Shown here: positions 33,748 through 43,875 of the stretch, piece after piece
Numbering within the stretch: the stretch's first letter is position 1
Layout: every line of letters begins with the position of its first letter
NCBI GenBank assembly: GCA_018417955.1
Contig: JACTVC010000008.1
Location: 186,001-250,000 of the forward strand
Source: Laccaria trichodermophora
Lineage: Eukaryota; Basidiomycota; Agaricomycetes; Agaricales; Hydnangiaceae
DNA length: 64,000 bases
Reading direction: 5' to 3'
Notes under the pieces: generated by a model
The model's database searches: none
What the model was told of the DNA's origin: nothing
The model's input: the letters and a program-made list of their open reading frames with translations, nothing else
Made by a program: the position numbers and the translations under genes

Positions 33748-33832
33748 GCAAGACCACGCTTCGAAGCCCGAGTCTAAAATAAAAGAGCGGACGGTTGTTG
33801 TAGATGCCATCCCCCTCGCGATGCTTCCTCTC
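33748..33832 (+). promoter_or_regulatory. promoter block shared by the peptide genes
   Basis: CCACGCTTCGAAGCCCGAG, then CTAAAATAAAAGAGCGG, lies 45-75 bp before the copy-4 start. Related blocks precede copy 1 (ACCACGCGTAGAAGCC, about 32111), copy 2 (CCACGCGTTGAAGCC, about 32849) and, weaker, copy 3 (GTGTCGAAGCCAGGG, about 33350). The AAATAAAAG/GATAAAAG part looks like a TATA element. The conserved GAAGCC element may bind a common regulator. Confidence 0.5.
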
Positions 33833-34014
33833 ATGAGAGTCGCCCTATACCTCAGCTTCATTTTGGCAACAATGGGTGTTTTTCCGACTATCACTGCCCA
33901 GGGTTCGATCCTCTCGTTCTATATCAACTCTGAACCTACGATTACATATTTTCAGGCGGTCAGTGCACAAAAGAACCAAGCCCGGGGCAATTAGGGGTGG
34001 ACGTATGTATTTAA
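33821..34014 (+). CDS. tandem small secreted peptide, copy 4
   Basis: Exons 33821-33902 and 33956-34014 give 46 aa (42 aa if translation starts at 33833, which matches copy 3). The signal peptide is RVALYLSFILATMGVFPTITA, and the short mature part has two Cys and ends GVDVCI. The intron donor is GTTCGAT and the acceptor TTTCAG, in the same phase as the other copies. Copies 3 and 4 share MRVA-Y and are closest to each other. Confidence 0.6.
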
Positions 34015-35410
34015 ATCAAATCCCCATAATTGAAAATTCTATTGAATGTAAGTCTTAAAGTTATTACATTATCCTGTCGCTGAACTGAGGTTTGCGGGGC
34101 GTCACAGTATGAGGTTGGACAGATCCTACGGTCAACTCTTGCGCATGATAAATGTTCACTTTAATTTTTTTAAAGAGTGAAAACGAGAACTGTGAGCAAA
34201 CTGAGTTCCAGATCAAATGCGCGGCCGGCTTTTCCGCGACGAAATCAGGGGTTTAATAAATCGCTTGCCCCTATCACACTTCTACGAAGTCTTAAATATT
34301 CCCGCTATGTAAATCAGGGTGTTGTTTCCCCAATTGACACTGCTTATCTTGGTGTAGACTTGACTAACATCTAATAAAATCAAGGGAGGCTCACTGGCAC
34401 ATGACGATTGAATATTCTAGGCGGCAAGCGGTAGTATTTGTTACAAAGATATATTAGCACTGTTGGGGAAATAGAGAGTCGACTGTTCGACAATAACGCA
34501 AGAGGCGAGGCTGCATGATTCGTGAAGGGTATTTTATTGTTTCTGCATCGCTTTTAGCCCCTGGTCATGCGCATTGCACACGGTCATCGTTTGCGAGTCT
34601 GCGACAACAAAAGAAAAATAATTGGAACCACCAATCTTTTTGCTTCCAAAGTTTAAACTCTCATCTTTTTTGGCAGATTCTTCATTGAAGTCGTTATCCA
34701 GTGAGCTGTTGACGATTCTCGATAGAATGATTTTTTTTGTTATTTAGCCCTTCTGAGGGTTACAGAGTCTTCGGTACGGATACTTGTGGTTGCACTTGTT
34801 GAAATTCGGTTGAGTAATTATTTCGCAATAGCCTGAGTTGTTCGCCAACGCCACCGCGCTAGTGGAGGAGTACAAAGCCCTTGGGGAGAAAGCCCTTGCG
34901 GCCTATTCTTGATTTTGCTTGAAGGGACTTACTTACTTCTTGGGTGATACCATGTCCATATTATTTTCACATTTGTAATTGAGACACGATACTGTTTGAA
35001 CGTTGTAGCAGACTTTTTTGGCTTATCTATATGTGACACACCATTTGAACATCGTAGCTGACCTTTTGGGCTTATCTTCAAGGACCGAGGGTTCGCAACT
35101 GCCATCAGACGTCTAAAAAATTATGATTCATGAGTTTCGGTATATAGATACAAAATGCATTTGTCGGTCTAAAATGCCAGAATGGTGAGACAAACATCTA
35201 TCAGCCACAGCAACAAAAAGAAAGGTGTGAATGGATATTTGGGACGAACCAGAGGAAAGCAAGAAGCAGAAGAGCGAGAAGCAAAGGCCAATTTCCACAG
35301 CCAGGGGAGGGGTATGGTAAACGTAAGGATTGGAACATGAGGACGCATTAGAGAGTAATGGGGCCGTGTCACGCTCGGCGAGAAGCTGATAAACTTTATG
35401 AGAACGCGTG
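34015..35410. other. gene-free interval
   Basis: Only short, low-quality frames. The proximal part still resembles the 3' flank of the peptide repeats (ATTGAAAATTCTATTGAATGTAAG). Nothing supportable from 34400 to 35410. Confidence 0.5.
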
Positions 35411-36539
35411 TCATTCAGCGGTGGTGGTGGGTGGGGGCGTATTACGCTCCCGGGCACGCTTGGTGGGTACGAAAAGCCACGTGAAGCAGCTGAGAATTCT
35501 GAAGCCAACACCGACTCCTAGCGTTCCAGCCGTACCAATCTTCTGTAGTATGCAGCGGCCGACGAAGGCACCAATGAATAGAGAGACGGCAGCGATAAGT
35601 CGGTGATCTCGCGTCAACACGCGTTGTCGGAGACGGAAGAGGCGTGGGTCAGACATGAGTTCCACCCAGACGGTTGTGAGTACGACTTGTAACGATTGTC
35701 AGGATTAGCTTGGAGAGAGAGGAAGAAGATCAATACATACTGGTAGTTCCAAATTGGGTATTCAATCGTTTCCCCACAATACCTTGAACACCGAGACTAG
35801 CACTCATGAATGCGAGACCAACGAACGTCGCCACGTTCGTCCACGCCGGATCGTCTCTAGCGTTCGATATACTCGGTTGGCCGCTCTTCCAAAAGGCAAT
35901 TGCAGCAGCCATGGTGAGGACAGCCTGGATGAAGGTGCCGACGAAGAGCCATATACGCTTGTGGGCACCCACACGGTCGCCAATGCGGCCTACGAACGCA
36001 CCAGCGTTGAAGGAGATGAGCGAGGTTAGTGCTTGTTGATCGGCTTTGTGGAACGAAGTGTCTCGGGACCCTGGAGGTCCGTAGAAAAGACGCGCTAGGG
36101 CGATAGCAAGCTGGGAGGGAAGAAGCGTGTGGGTCTTGCGATAAGCGGAGGAGGAGATAGATGAGATACCTGGGCAAAGTTACCCGTTTGGAAACCACAC
36201 CAAACGAAAATTGCAGAGAAGGAGATGACATCTCTTTGGATGCAGTGTGAGCAGGGGTATTGGATGAAACGTAGAAGTGAAGACGTACATGTAGCCAGTC
36301 ATAAAACAGTATAGAGCCAACGGGCCTGTCGTCTGCGCCGTGTCTACATCCTCGTTCACATATCTCCACCAAGAAACCGCAGTATTGTCATTGGGCCCCG
36401 CACGCTCAACATCGTCCTTCGCAGCAACGTTTGCACCATTCCACGGATTGGCGGATTCCGCGTCAACCGTCGACGTTTGTGACGATAAGTTGTGTTGCTC
36501 TTGTCCTGGGACAGCCAGATTATTTTTCTGGTCTGCCAT
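35411..36539 (-). CDS. DUF1275 (YoaK-type) membrane protein
   Basis: Exons 36539-36289, 36233-36170, 36110-35741 and 35685-35411 give 319 aa. After a hydrophilic N-terminus of about 60 residues come the family landmarks in order: GYIDVISFSAIFVWCGFQTGNFAQLAIALAR (GFQTGN motif), FNAGAFVGRIGDRVG, LGVQGIVGKR and TTIVLTTVWVELMSDP. Alternating hydrophobic helices make 6-7 membrane spans. DUF1275 proteins are integral membrane proteins of unknown substrate, common in fungi and bacteria. All introns are 50-57 nt. The C-terminus is short and basic (PTKRARERN). Confidence 0.88.
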
Positions 36540-38075
36540 TTGACGAGGGAGAAGGCAGCGCAGAGAGGCCTATTACGCGGGGAGAAAGATCCTGAGAGCC
36601 GCCAGAGTCAAACAAGCCTTTTGTAGGTTGAAGAACGTTTTTTCAGACAGACGTCTTGGCAAGTGCTCCGATTACATCCGGCGACTTCTCGGGGCTGATA
36701 TTGCCGAATCAAGCTTTTGACACTGAATCGCGCAATGCTTGGCAGAATTTGCTCTTCAACTCATCTCGTCGGACTTCTAGGGGCTTCAAGTTTGCACATG
36801 CGCATGGGTCGCTCCCTTGTCATGGATGGAATATCTGTAGCGGTTAGATCCCTCGCTGACTGACCATCCTCTTTGGTCTTGGATCCTCCACCGTCCGTTA
36901 CTGTGATGACTCTTCTCAAAGTGCGAAATGGGGACGGCTCTAGCTTTGTGTAATACCAACTGGCCACAAATTATGGTCACCTGCGTGTGGATATCTGGCT
37001 ACTCCTCTACTAGACTATACCCCTGGGTTACCCGACGGAACTCCGTTTGAAGTGCTTCAAATTTTTTATTGGCTGAGCGTGAAGCTCTCGCAGAGTTCTC
37101 TCACAAATTCATATGTTTATAAACGCCAATGGATGTCTTGAAAGACATCTTCCATGCAAATCCCTTTTTCTGGCCCAAAACCTTGACTCACAATGACGCT
37201 CGTATCTGGGGAGCACCACTGTCTCTTCAATATAAAATCATGAAAAACGACATTGGACAGATGATATAAACCTCAAAACTCAGGTTCTTGTCAAGATGCT
37301 ATGGATGAAATATGCTCTGAAGCTCTTGCACGTGAAGTCGGGGGGGAAGTCGGACTGTCGGCCGGTTCTTGCCTCACTGAACAACCGAAGGACGATGCAA
37401 CAGGCGCTTGTCCATTGCGGTGCATGCTTGTACTACTTTTGTCTTACGGCCGGGTGTTGCCAGATATGTATGTGTGGCGTGTTCAACGGCGAACCCAACC
37501 CACGACGAGACAACCAATGACGCCCGGTTGCGTCCCATCTTGAGTTGGCAAGGATGTATGACCGAGTGATTGGGAGGGTCACAACTTACTGTTTCTAGTG
37601 AGTGAGTTTATATCCATGTCCCTACCTTTACGCGCCAACTTCAACTTATGTAGACGGATCAGTTATGACCGGATATTTATGGAGTAGCCCATTGTTGCGC
37701 GCGCTCGTCACTCGCCCTTGTTGCTCCTTGACGAAGCACGGAGATGGTTGGGGGCATCATGATGATGATCAGCCTGTGCAATGCGGAGATACTTGATTGC
37801 AGGTGGTGGTATTGGGGAGTAACAATGCAATAGGAGGGGAGGTTCCATGATGACCCGGGTTGCATTTTATGGTCAATCGGCTGATGATAACAGTAAGTGG
37901 TGTGCCATGTATAGTTAGTTGTATCTAGACACGAGTCGGGAACCGGTTATTCCTCATCTCATTGGGACTGCTCTGAAATATACCTCTACTAATAATTGGG
38001 GGTCGAAGGGCCCATGCATTTCTAGTAGGCAGAACAGCTTGTGTGCTATGTAGCATAAATACGATAATAGACAGC
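36540..38075. other. gene-free interval
   Basis: Short frames with no family resemblance or supported splicing. It contains the divergent upstream region of the DUF1275 gene and the 3' flank of the 361-aa gene. I see nothing else. Confidence 0.45.
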
Positions 38076-39367
38076 TTATGCACAGGAAACCGTCTTTGAC
38101 TCCTTGTCCATAGAGTCACACTCGCTGTGCGAGGACTCGGCGGTGGGCTTTGCACTGGACAAAGGATTTCGATTGAGCCTGAAGATACCCAGTGCTCGTG
38201 GCAGAAGGCCTCTATAAGAGGCATTGCGCTCAGCCTTCAAGTTCCGCTGAGCTTCAGCTTCAGCTTGTCTGTTCATCTCCTCCCGATTCCGAGTATGGCA
38301 GGCTTTCTCTTTTTTTCTTACATACCACATATCCCTGGAACTATAGAAATCTTCGAAGCCTAGAACGTAATATCGGTTAGGCTGTTAAATATTGACGAGA
38401 TTGGAGGTGGCCCGGGTAGCAGGTACTGACTGACTTATGAGAGTGAGAAAAGGGTATTTTCCACCTGGCTCGTGTGTGAGGAAACGAATGACCTCGCCTA
38501 TTGGGAGTTCCGTCCCGTTGTTGGTGGTCCCTCCATGCAGGCAATCGCCATCAAGAACCTGTGGTTCGGAGAGAAGATGGACTCGGAAGACCTCGCTTAT
38601 TGGGAGCTCGGTCCCGCTGCTGGTGGTTCCTCCACGCAGGCAATCAACGTCAAGAATCTGTGGTGAGAGGATATTTGAACTTGAATTAGATTGTCAGAAT
38701 GTGCGAGATACCTTCCATTCAAAGGGAACATTGAAAGGGTGCGGAAGGTGGAGCCATGAGAGGGATTTGAAGATCGTGTGTTTAGCGTAACAATAGTATT
38801 TGGTCCCGCCGTCAGAAAATGGATCATATGTCGCCCTTAGCATCACTCTGTTTCAAAAAGAGAAGGGGGGGGGGGGGCGTGAATTTGTCATTGTAAGTAG
38901 GATTGGAAGATATGAAATCCTCACGTTATCTTCTGGATGGGGTCGAGCTGGCCCATGAGTTGATAATCCGGCGTCAGCCAAACGGCGGTGTGATATCGGA
39001 GAGGATCGCTCCGCATTTCAGCCACCTGTCGGTCAAAATACGCACAATGGTACTCTAAAACCCTTGACCATTCATATTCCTCGCTAAGATATTGGAGGTG
39101 TTTGAAGTATGCGAGGGCACCCTTGACAATGTACTGCGAAAAGCTGCCGAGGTACTCACACAAGATCGCGAAGTAGACCTCAAGGGGGATAAGAACGGAG
39201 CTGGGTGTCTTGTATAAAGAGGCCTCTTCAAAAACATCTGGAGGGCATAGTTTGTAGAGGTCGCGGGCTGGGAACTGGTGAGTGATTATGGACACAACTA
39301 GGCTTTCCGAGTTCTTGATCTTGGAGAGCACTGACTGTAGGTCGGGTAGTGGTAGCTCCGGCGCCAT
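38076..39367 (-). CDS. hypothetical protein with internal duplication, 361 aa
   Basis: Exons 39367-38925, 38847-38712, 38657-38435 and 38359-38076 join with closed phases. Residues 1-150 are helical (LYKLCPPDVFEEASLY, YFAILCEYLGSFSQYI). Residues about 150-190 read DPFSDGGTKYYCYAKH. Exon 3 carries two copies of a 33-residue unit: LDVDCLRGGTTSSGTELP and LDGDCLHGGTTNNGTELP, each followed by I-EV. The last exon is charged (EEMNRQAEAEAQRNLKAER) with a Ser-rich tail. There is no recognised family. The intron before exon 2 holds a run of 13 G. On the opposite strand the repeat is also open, but without supporting splice signals. Confidence 0.55.
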
Positions 39368-39628
39368 GCTTGACTTGTAAAAAGTTGAATGTTTCAGATA
39401 GTAGACGCAGGATGATTTTATCAAATACATACATTATTTTTCCTTTATCTGAGCCTGGCCGTATCAGTGTCAAACCCAAGTCAAACCTTGACATCGCATT
39501 AGATTCCTACCCAAAATTTGTCAAGACTCATACGCGCCCCATAATAATCCAATCAAACACTAAAGCAACATAGACGACATTAGTACACCGAACCTAATCC
39601 ATAAAACGCAGCCAACTAAAAAAAACAC

Positions 39629-42565
39629 TCAAACCGTACAACACCACCTCGCCCCCTTCCCCAGGACAACGACACACACATGCGCCAAAGCCAACCCCAA
39701 AGAAATCGCAACCCCTCGATCCCAGGGCTCGTACTCCACCACCGTATCCGCCACAGCTGCCCCCAATAGCAGCGCAACGACTCCCATCCTCGGCCTCATT
39801 TCTCCAACGGGGTCTGAGGAACATATGTGAGGTATACTCAACACCTGGCATCATACCAGTAGCGAGTGAGTGTGTTGATTCACAAAGAGGAAAATACAAG
39901 GCAAACCTTAGCAACAAGCACAATACTCCTCACAACCCTCAGATACACCTTTCCCCTCCTCCCCCTCCGCGTTATTCCCAAATTCTGCCTCACAACACCC
40001 CACGCCTTGCGCCACCATTCGCTCCATACCCCTTCTTCCGGTCCTAATACCTCACTGGGTGAGGGTAAGCCCAGTAACCGCGTTCTTTCCGTTGATGCTG
40101 ACGCCGCTTCATCGACGTTGACCACTTTGTCTGCTGACCCTGATCGCGAGCGTGAGCGTACTCGGACGAGAGAGGAAGGTGCCCCGTTGTGATGCTGGGG
40201 GCTTTCTTGGAGGGGGTCGAGCTGCATGAACGTCAGCCTACGGGAAAAGATGAAAGAAAGAAGGTAGCAACCCACTTTGCCTTCCCGAATAGCTCCAGCT
40301 ACCCTTTCACAGGATGGTCTAGCCGCCGGGATTTTATTCAACAAACTCTCAAGAAGCACGAGGAACGTCCGTGGTAATCGCCGAGCTTCGAAGGCTGCCA
40401 CTAGCCCTGGGGCGGTTTTGAATCTACCCATGGAGATATTAGTTCTATATGGTGCGGCGGAAAGGGGTAGAAGAAAAAGTAAACTCACCCAGGGTACTCC
40501 AACACCTCTCTCTCAAGTTTATCCATCTTCTCCCCCTCACCAACCCTCGAGCCACCCGTGACGGCCTCCCCGTTCGCGTCTCCCTCCGCTGCATATCTGT
40601 TCCATTAAAGTCTCATCAATACCAAGACCCATAACACAGCCCAGCGGAAAAAAACCACCCACCGATAAGGCAGCTTGAAAAACAACAGTTTATGCAAAAT
40701 CATACCCAAACTCCACATATCTGACTTTGAGTCAATCTGCTGCAAGAGCCCCGTGTGTGGGGAGGGCAGAGATTCCGGGGATGTATATTCCAGTCTGAGT
40801 TCCATGTCAGCATGGTTAAATAGGACAGGAAGATGACAACAGCGGACGGGACAGGACAGGATAAATATAAAAGTAGGGGTAAGGACTCACGTCCCAGTAT
40901 TCCCGGAGCGCTGTAGCCTTGTAGAGTTAATCATATCGCGAGAAGTTCCAAAGTCCGAGAGCATAGCGCGGGGTCTAATCGTGTACTCATCAGTATTCAT
41001 CACGTCGTCCTTCAGAAAAGAAATACATCAATTTCCCTTCATCCCAAGTAAGCAACACGTTCCCCGGCTTCAAATCAAGGTGTAATATCGATTTGTCGTG
41101 CTTCATGAGATAAAAGCAAATATTAGTCTCGTGTTCTTCTCCTTCTCACAAACAGCAGAGGAAGAACTCACCAAGAACCCCAGCCCCGCCACAACATCCT
41201 TAAAAAGCCCTTTGACCTCATCAGCACTAAGCAAATGAACAGCCGTCCATTCTCCATTCCTCTTCTTTGTCTCCCTCTCCCGTTGCCTCTCGCCCTCCGC
41301 GCCGCCCGCGCGCTGAAAAGCCCGGAAGGCTCGTATCCTAGCAGACCTCGAATGAAGATCGGAAGCAGAGAGTGTATGCGCCGGAGGCCCGCTTCTTCGT
41401 AGGGGTGGAGGGGCCGGTGTGCCTAGTTCGTAGTCTGCGTCTGTGGACCCTGGGGCGTGGAAGTGGATGTGGGAGGGTTTACGCCCGAGTCGGATGTCGA
41501 TGAAGTCGTCGAGGCTGCCGCCTTCTGCCCATTGCATTAGTACGCTATTTGGGGGAGATAATGTGAATGAGTTGAGAGGAGGGAAATGGAGGAAAAGGGA
41601 CGCACTGCAGTGTGGGTACTTTTGGACCGAAGGAGGAGAATTGGGCTGTTTCTAACCATGCATGGCTGGTATGGCGAGTTAGTTCCAGTGAGGAGTAGAA
41701 GGGAGGAAAATAAGGCCTACTTACTGGTATGTAACGATGTTGGGGTGATGTAGCCGCTCCAAAAGCCGAACCTCGCGTAGAATTTTGAGGAGGTATGAGT
41801 GAGATTCGCCAACTGCGATCTTCTTCACCGCAAAGTGGCCTATTATAATATATGATTTAAGCCGTTCAGACCCCAGATAAACACACGACCTTACCCAGTG
41901 GGTTCCCATCCAGCACATGCTACGCACCACAGATGAATCAGCCGTCTCACAGCCGACACAATATGATTCCAACCGACCTGACATAGGTACACCGAGCCAT
42001 TGGCACCCATTCCCAGACGATACTCTTCTTGGAAGAACGTCTTGAAGTACCCCTCGGCCATCTTTTCCGCTGGGAACGCCGACGTCCCTGATTGCTGCTG
42101 CCTCGCATTGTTGGTGCTACTACTCGCGCCTGCACCTAAGAGAGTAGGCCCGGGCGGCCTGGACGGCCTTGAGGAGGATTCGTTGGCAATTTCTAAGAGC
42201 TGAAAGTAGTCCGACACGCGAGAGGTATATGCTGGATCTGAGCTTAGCGATTCAATGCCCTCTTCCTCTTCGTCCTCATCATGCGAATGAATCCTGTCCC
42301 CCGAATCATCAAATGGGTCATAGTCAAACGCGGAGGGTAACACCCGTTTACAATACGGACAACAGTCTCGCGAAGCTTTGACTGGAGCTGTGGATGTACT
42401 AGGAAAGCTCGTGGTGACGTTGGTGGAGTGGCTTATGGTCAGTGCGTGTGATGTGGGGTTGTACAGCACGACTTGGTTGGACGCGTGCAGAATGGGTTGC
42501 CACTCTGGATCTGAGACGGGGACGAGGGCGACGGCAGACGAAGAGGGCGATGAGGACAGACTCAT
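39629..42565 (-). CDS. IKS1: Iks1-type serine/threonine protein kinase
   Basis: Eleven exons (42565-41978, 41919-41895, 41839-41725, 41665-41606, 41544-41172, 41100-41027, 40974-40891, 40794-40663, 40596-40489, 40423-39907, 39844-39629) give 763 aa. The N-terminus is Ser-rich with CCPYCKRVLP. The kinase begins YFKTFFQEEYRLGMGANG (Gly loop), followed by FAVKKIAVG (Lys), HHPNIVTYHHAWLE, LMQWAEGGSLDDFI, a disordered insert of about 90 residues, HLDLKPGNVLL (HLD in place of HRD), LSDFGTS and TSPESLP. The C-terminus has two hydrophobic segments (MGVVALLLGAAVADT, ISLGLALAHVCVVVL), as in Iks1 orthologues, suggesting membrane attachment. The 25-nt micro-exon is supported by phase and by family sequence. 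This is a conserved single-copy fungal gene. Confidence 0.9.
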
Positions 42566-43365
42566 GCTGGTATGGAGGAGGAATGGTGACGGTGGTCACG
42601 TGCACAAATTCAGATGGCATTCAAGAGACTAATTAGGCAGCAACTCTCTACATACGAATCCCTGGGTTTCGTGCAATGATCCACCTATAAACCGCGGTTA
42701 AATTTATTCAGATATGAAAGAGGCGTATACAGACCAAGCGTGGATTATCCCGGGTATCCAGGCAAAGATGCAGAGAATAATGTTGATCCATAGATCTTTG
42801 ACGAAAATTCAGAAACGTCGCAAGTTGAAGACGGGGCGGAAGCACACCTATTTCACATCCACGCTCTGAATTTCGTCAGAAAAACCACTCATTGTCAAGA
42901 ATTGAACGCACTCATGAACACAGGCAGCGGCGGCAACAAGCTTAATTTGCCAAAACTGAATCAGCCCGCTCTCATACCTGACAACCTCGCTGCAACTCAC
43001 ATTGCCATGAAGTACAGAACAATGTCAGTACTCGACGAAACAGCGTCGGCCATCGTGTGCGTCGAGATGGTAGCGGTTCAAGTAAGAATGCAATGTTCCA
43101 CATCGTCCCCTCCTATTTCAAAACATCGGCATGACGTCACGAAAGATAAATTCATCTCGGAATCAAGGATGCAACCCACCTCCACGAAACGCCTCAAGGC
43201 GGCATTGACATCTCCCATCTCTCCCGGAAACCACGGGTCTGCCAAAAGAAAATTGGGTGGCCCCTGTCAGTAGCTACAAGTCGGGACCGCGGGAAGGCTT
43301 CTTCGAGTTGCGCCTACTAAGAAAAGTGGAGGATAGACTTATTTTCAAGTTCGAATGCGCGGCGC
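42566..43365. other. interval with no supported gene
   Basis: A forward frame at 42902-43273 is open but matches nothing. It may be an upstream exon of the MYND remnant that follows. Otherwise only the 5' region of the IKS1 gene. Confidence 0.35.
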
Positions 43366-43500
43366 TTGATGGTTGAGGAGAGGGGTGGTATTTCGAGAAG
43401 GAGGCAGGTGAACCTGATCTGTGATCAGTGTAAAGCCCTGTTTTATTGTGGACGGGCGTGCCAATTGAAGAGGCGCGGTCACTTTTCCTCTCTTCTTTCA
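43366..43500 (+). pseudogene. MYND zinc-finger fragment
   Basis: The frame reads VNLICDQCKALFYCGRACQL, the C-terminal half of a MYND finger (CxxC...YC..xCQ). The rest of the finger and a start cannot be placed nearby, and the frame ends soon after. Agaricomycetes carry many MYND proteins, so this is most likely a broken copy or one exon of a gene I cannot assemble. Confidence 0.35.
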
Positions 43501-43875
43501 GATCCTCTGCGAAAATACTTAGCCTCCTCGTGCCAAAAAGTAAGCATGGAAAGTGTCCCTATGGACTGCCTCAGGGTACAGATCCCCCTCCAGCTGACCA
43601 CGCATCAATCCACAGATCCCTCGACCCAATGCGGACTGTCAAAGGGAAAACGACATTAATTTCAGCCCTCTACTGGGCCTCAGGAACTTCTGAAGGAGAC
43701 GTCCAGGTTTCCTAACAGCGGGTAGGGGTCTATTCAAGCCGAGTTTACGCCTCCCAATTTCCTTGAATAAACTTGAATGGAATGCAACCAGGACTAGACG
43801 GGAATGCGCAATGTCTGTGCGAATAAATGAGGTGTAAGTAAGGATTAGACGAATATAGAGTCCATCCATCAAATT

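Noticed and set aside
38472..38666. Forward-strand 64-aa frame with two LAYWE repeats
   Set aside because: The repeat is better explained by exon 3 of the minus-strand 361-aa gene, whose four exons join in phase with good splice sites.
40238..40275. A 38-nt intron in the IKS1 gene (AAA/GTGGGT to CGTAG)
   Set aside because: Too short, and removing it breaks the frame. Reading through keeps the kinase frame open.
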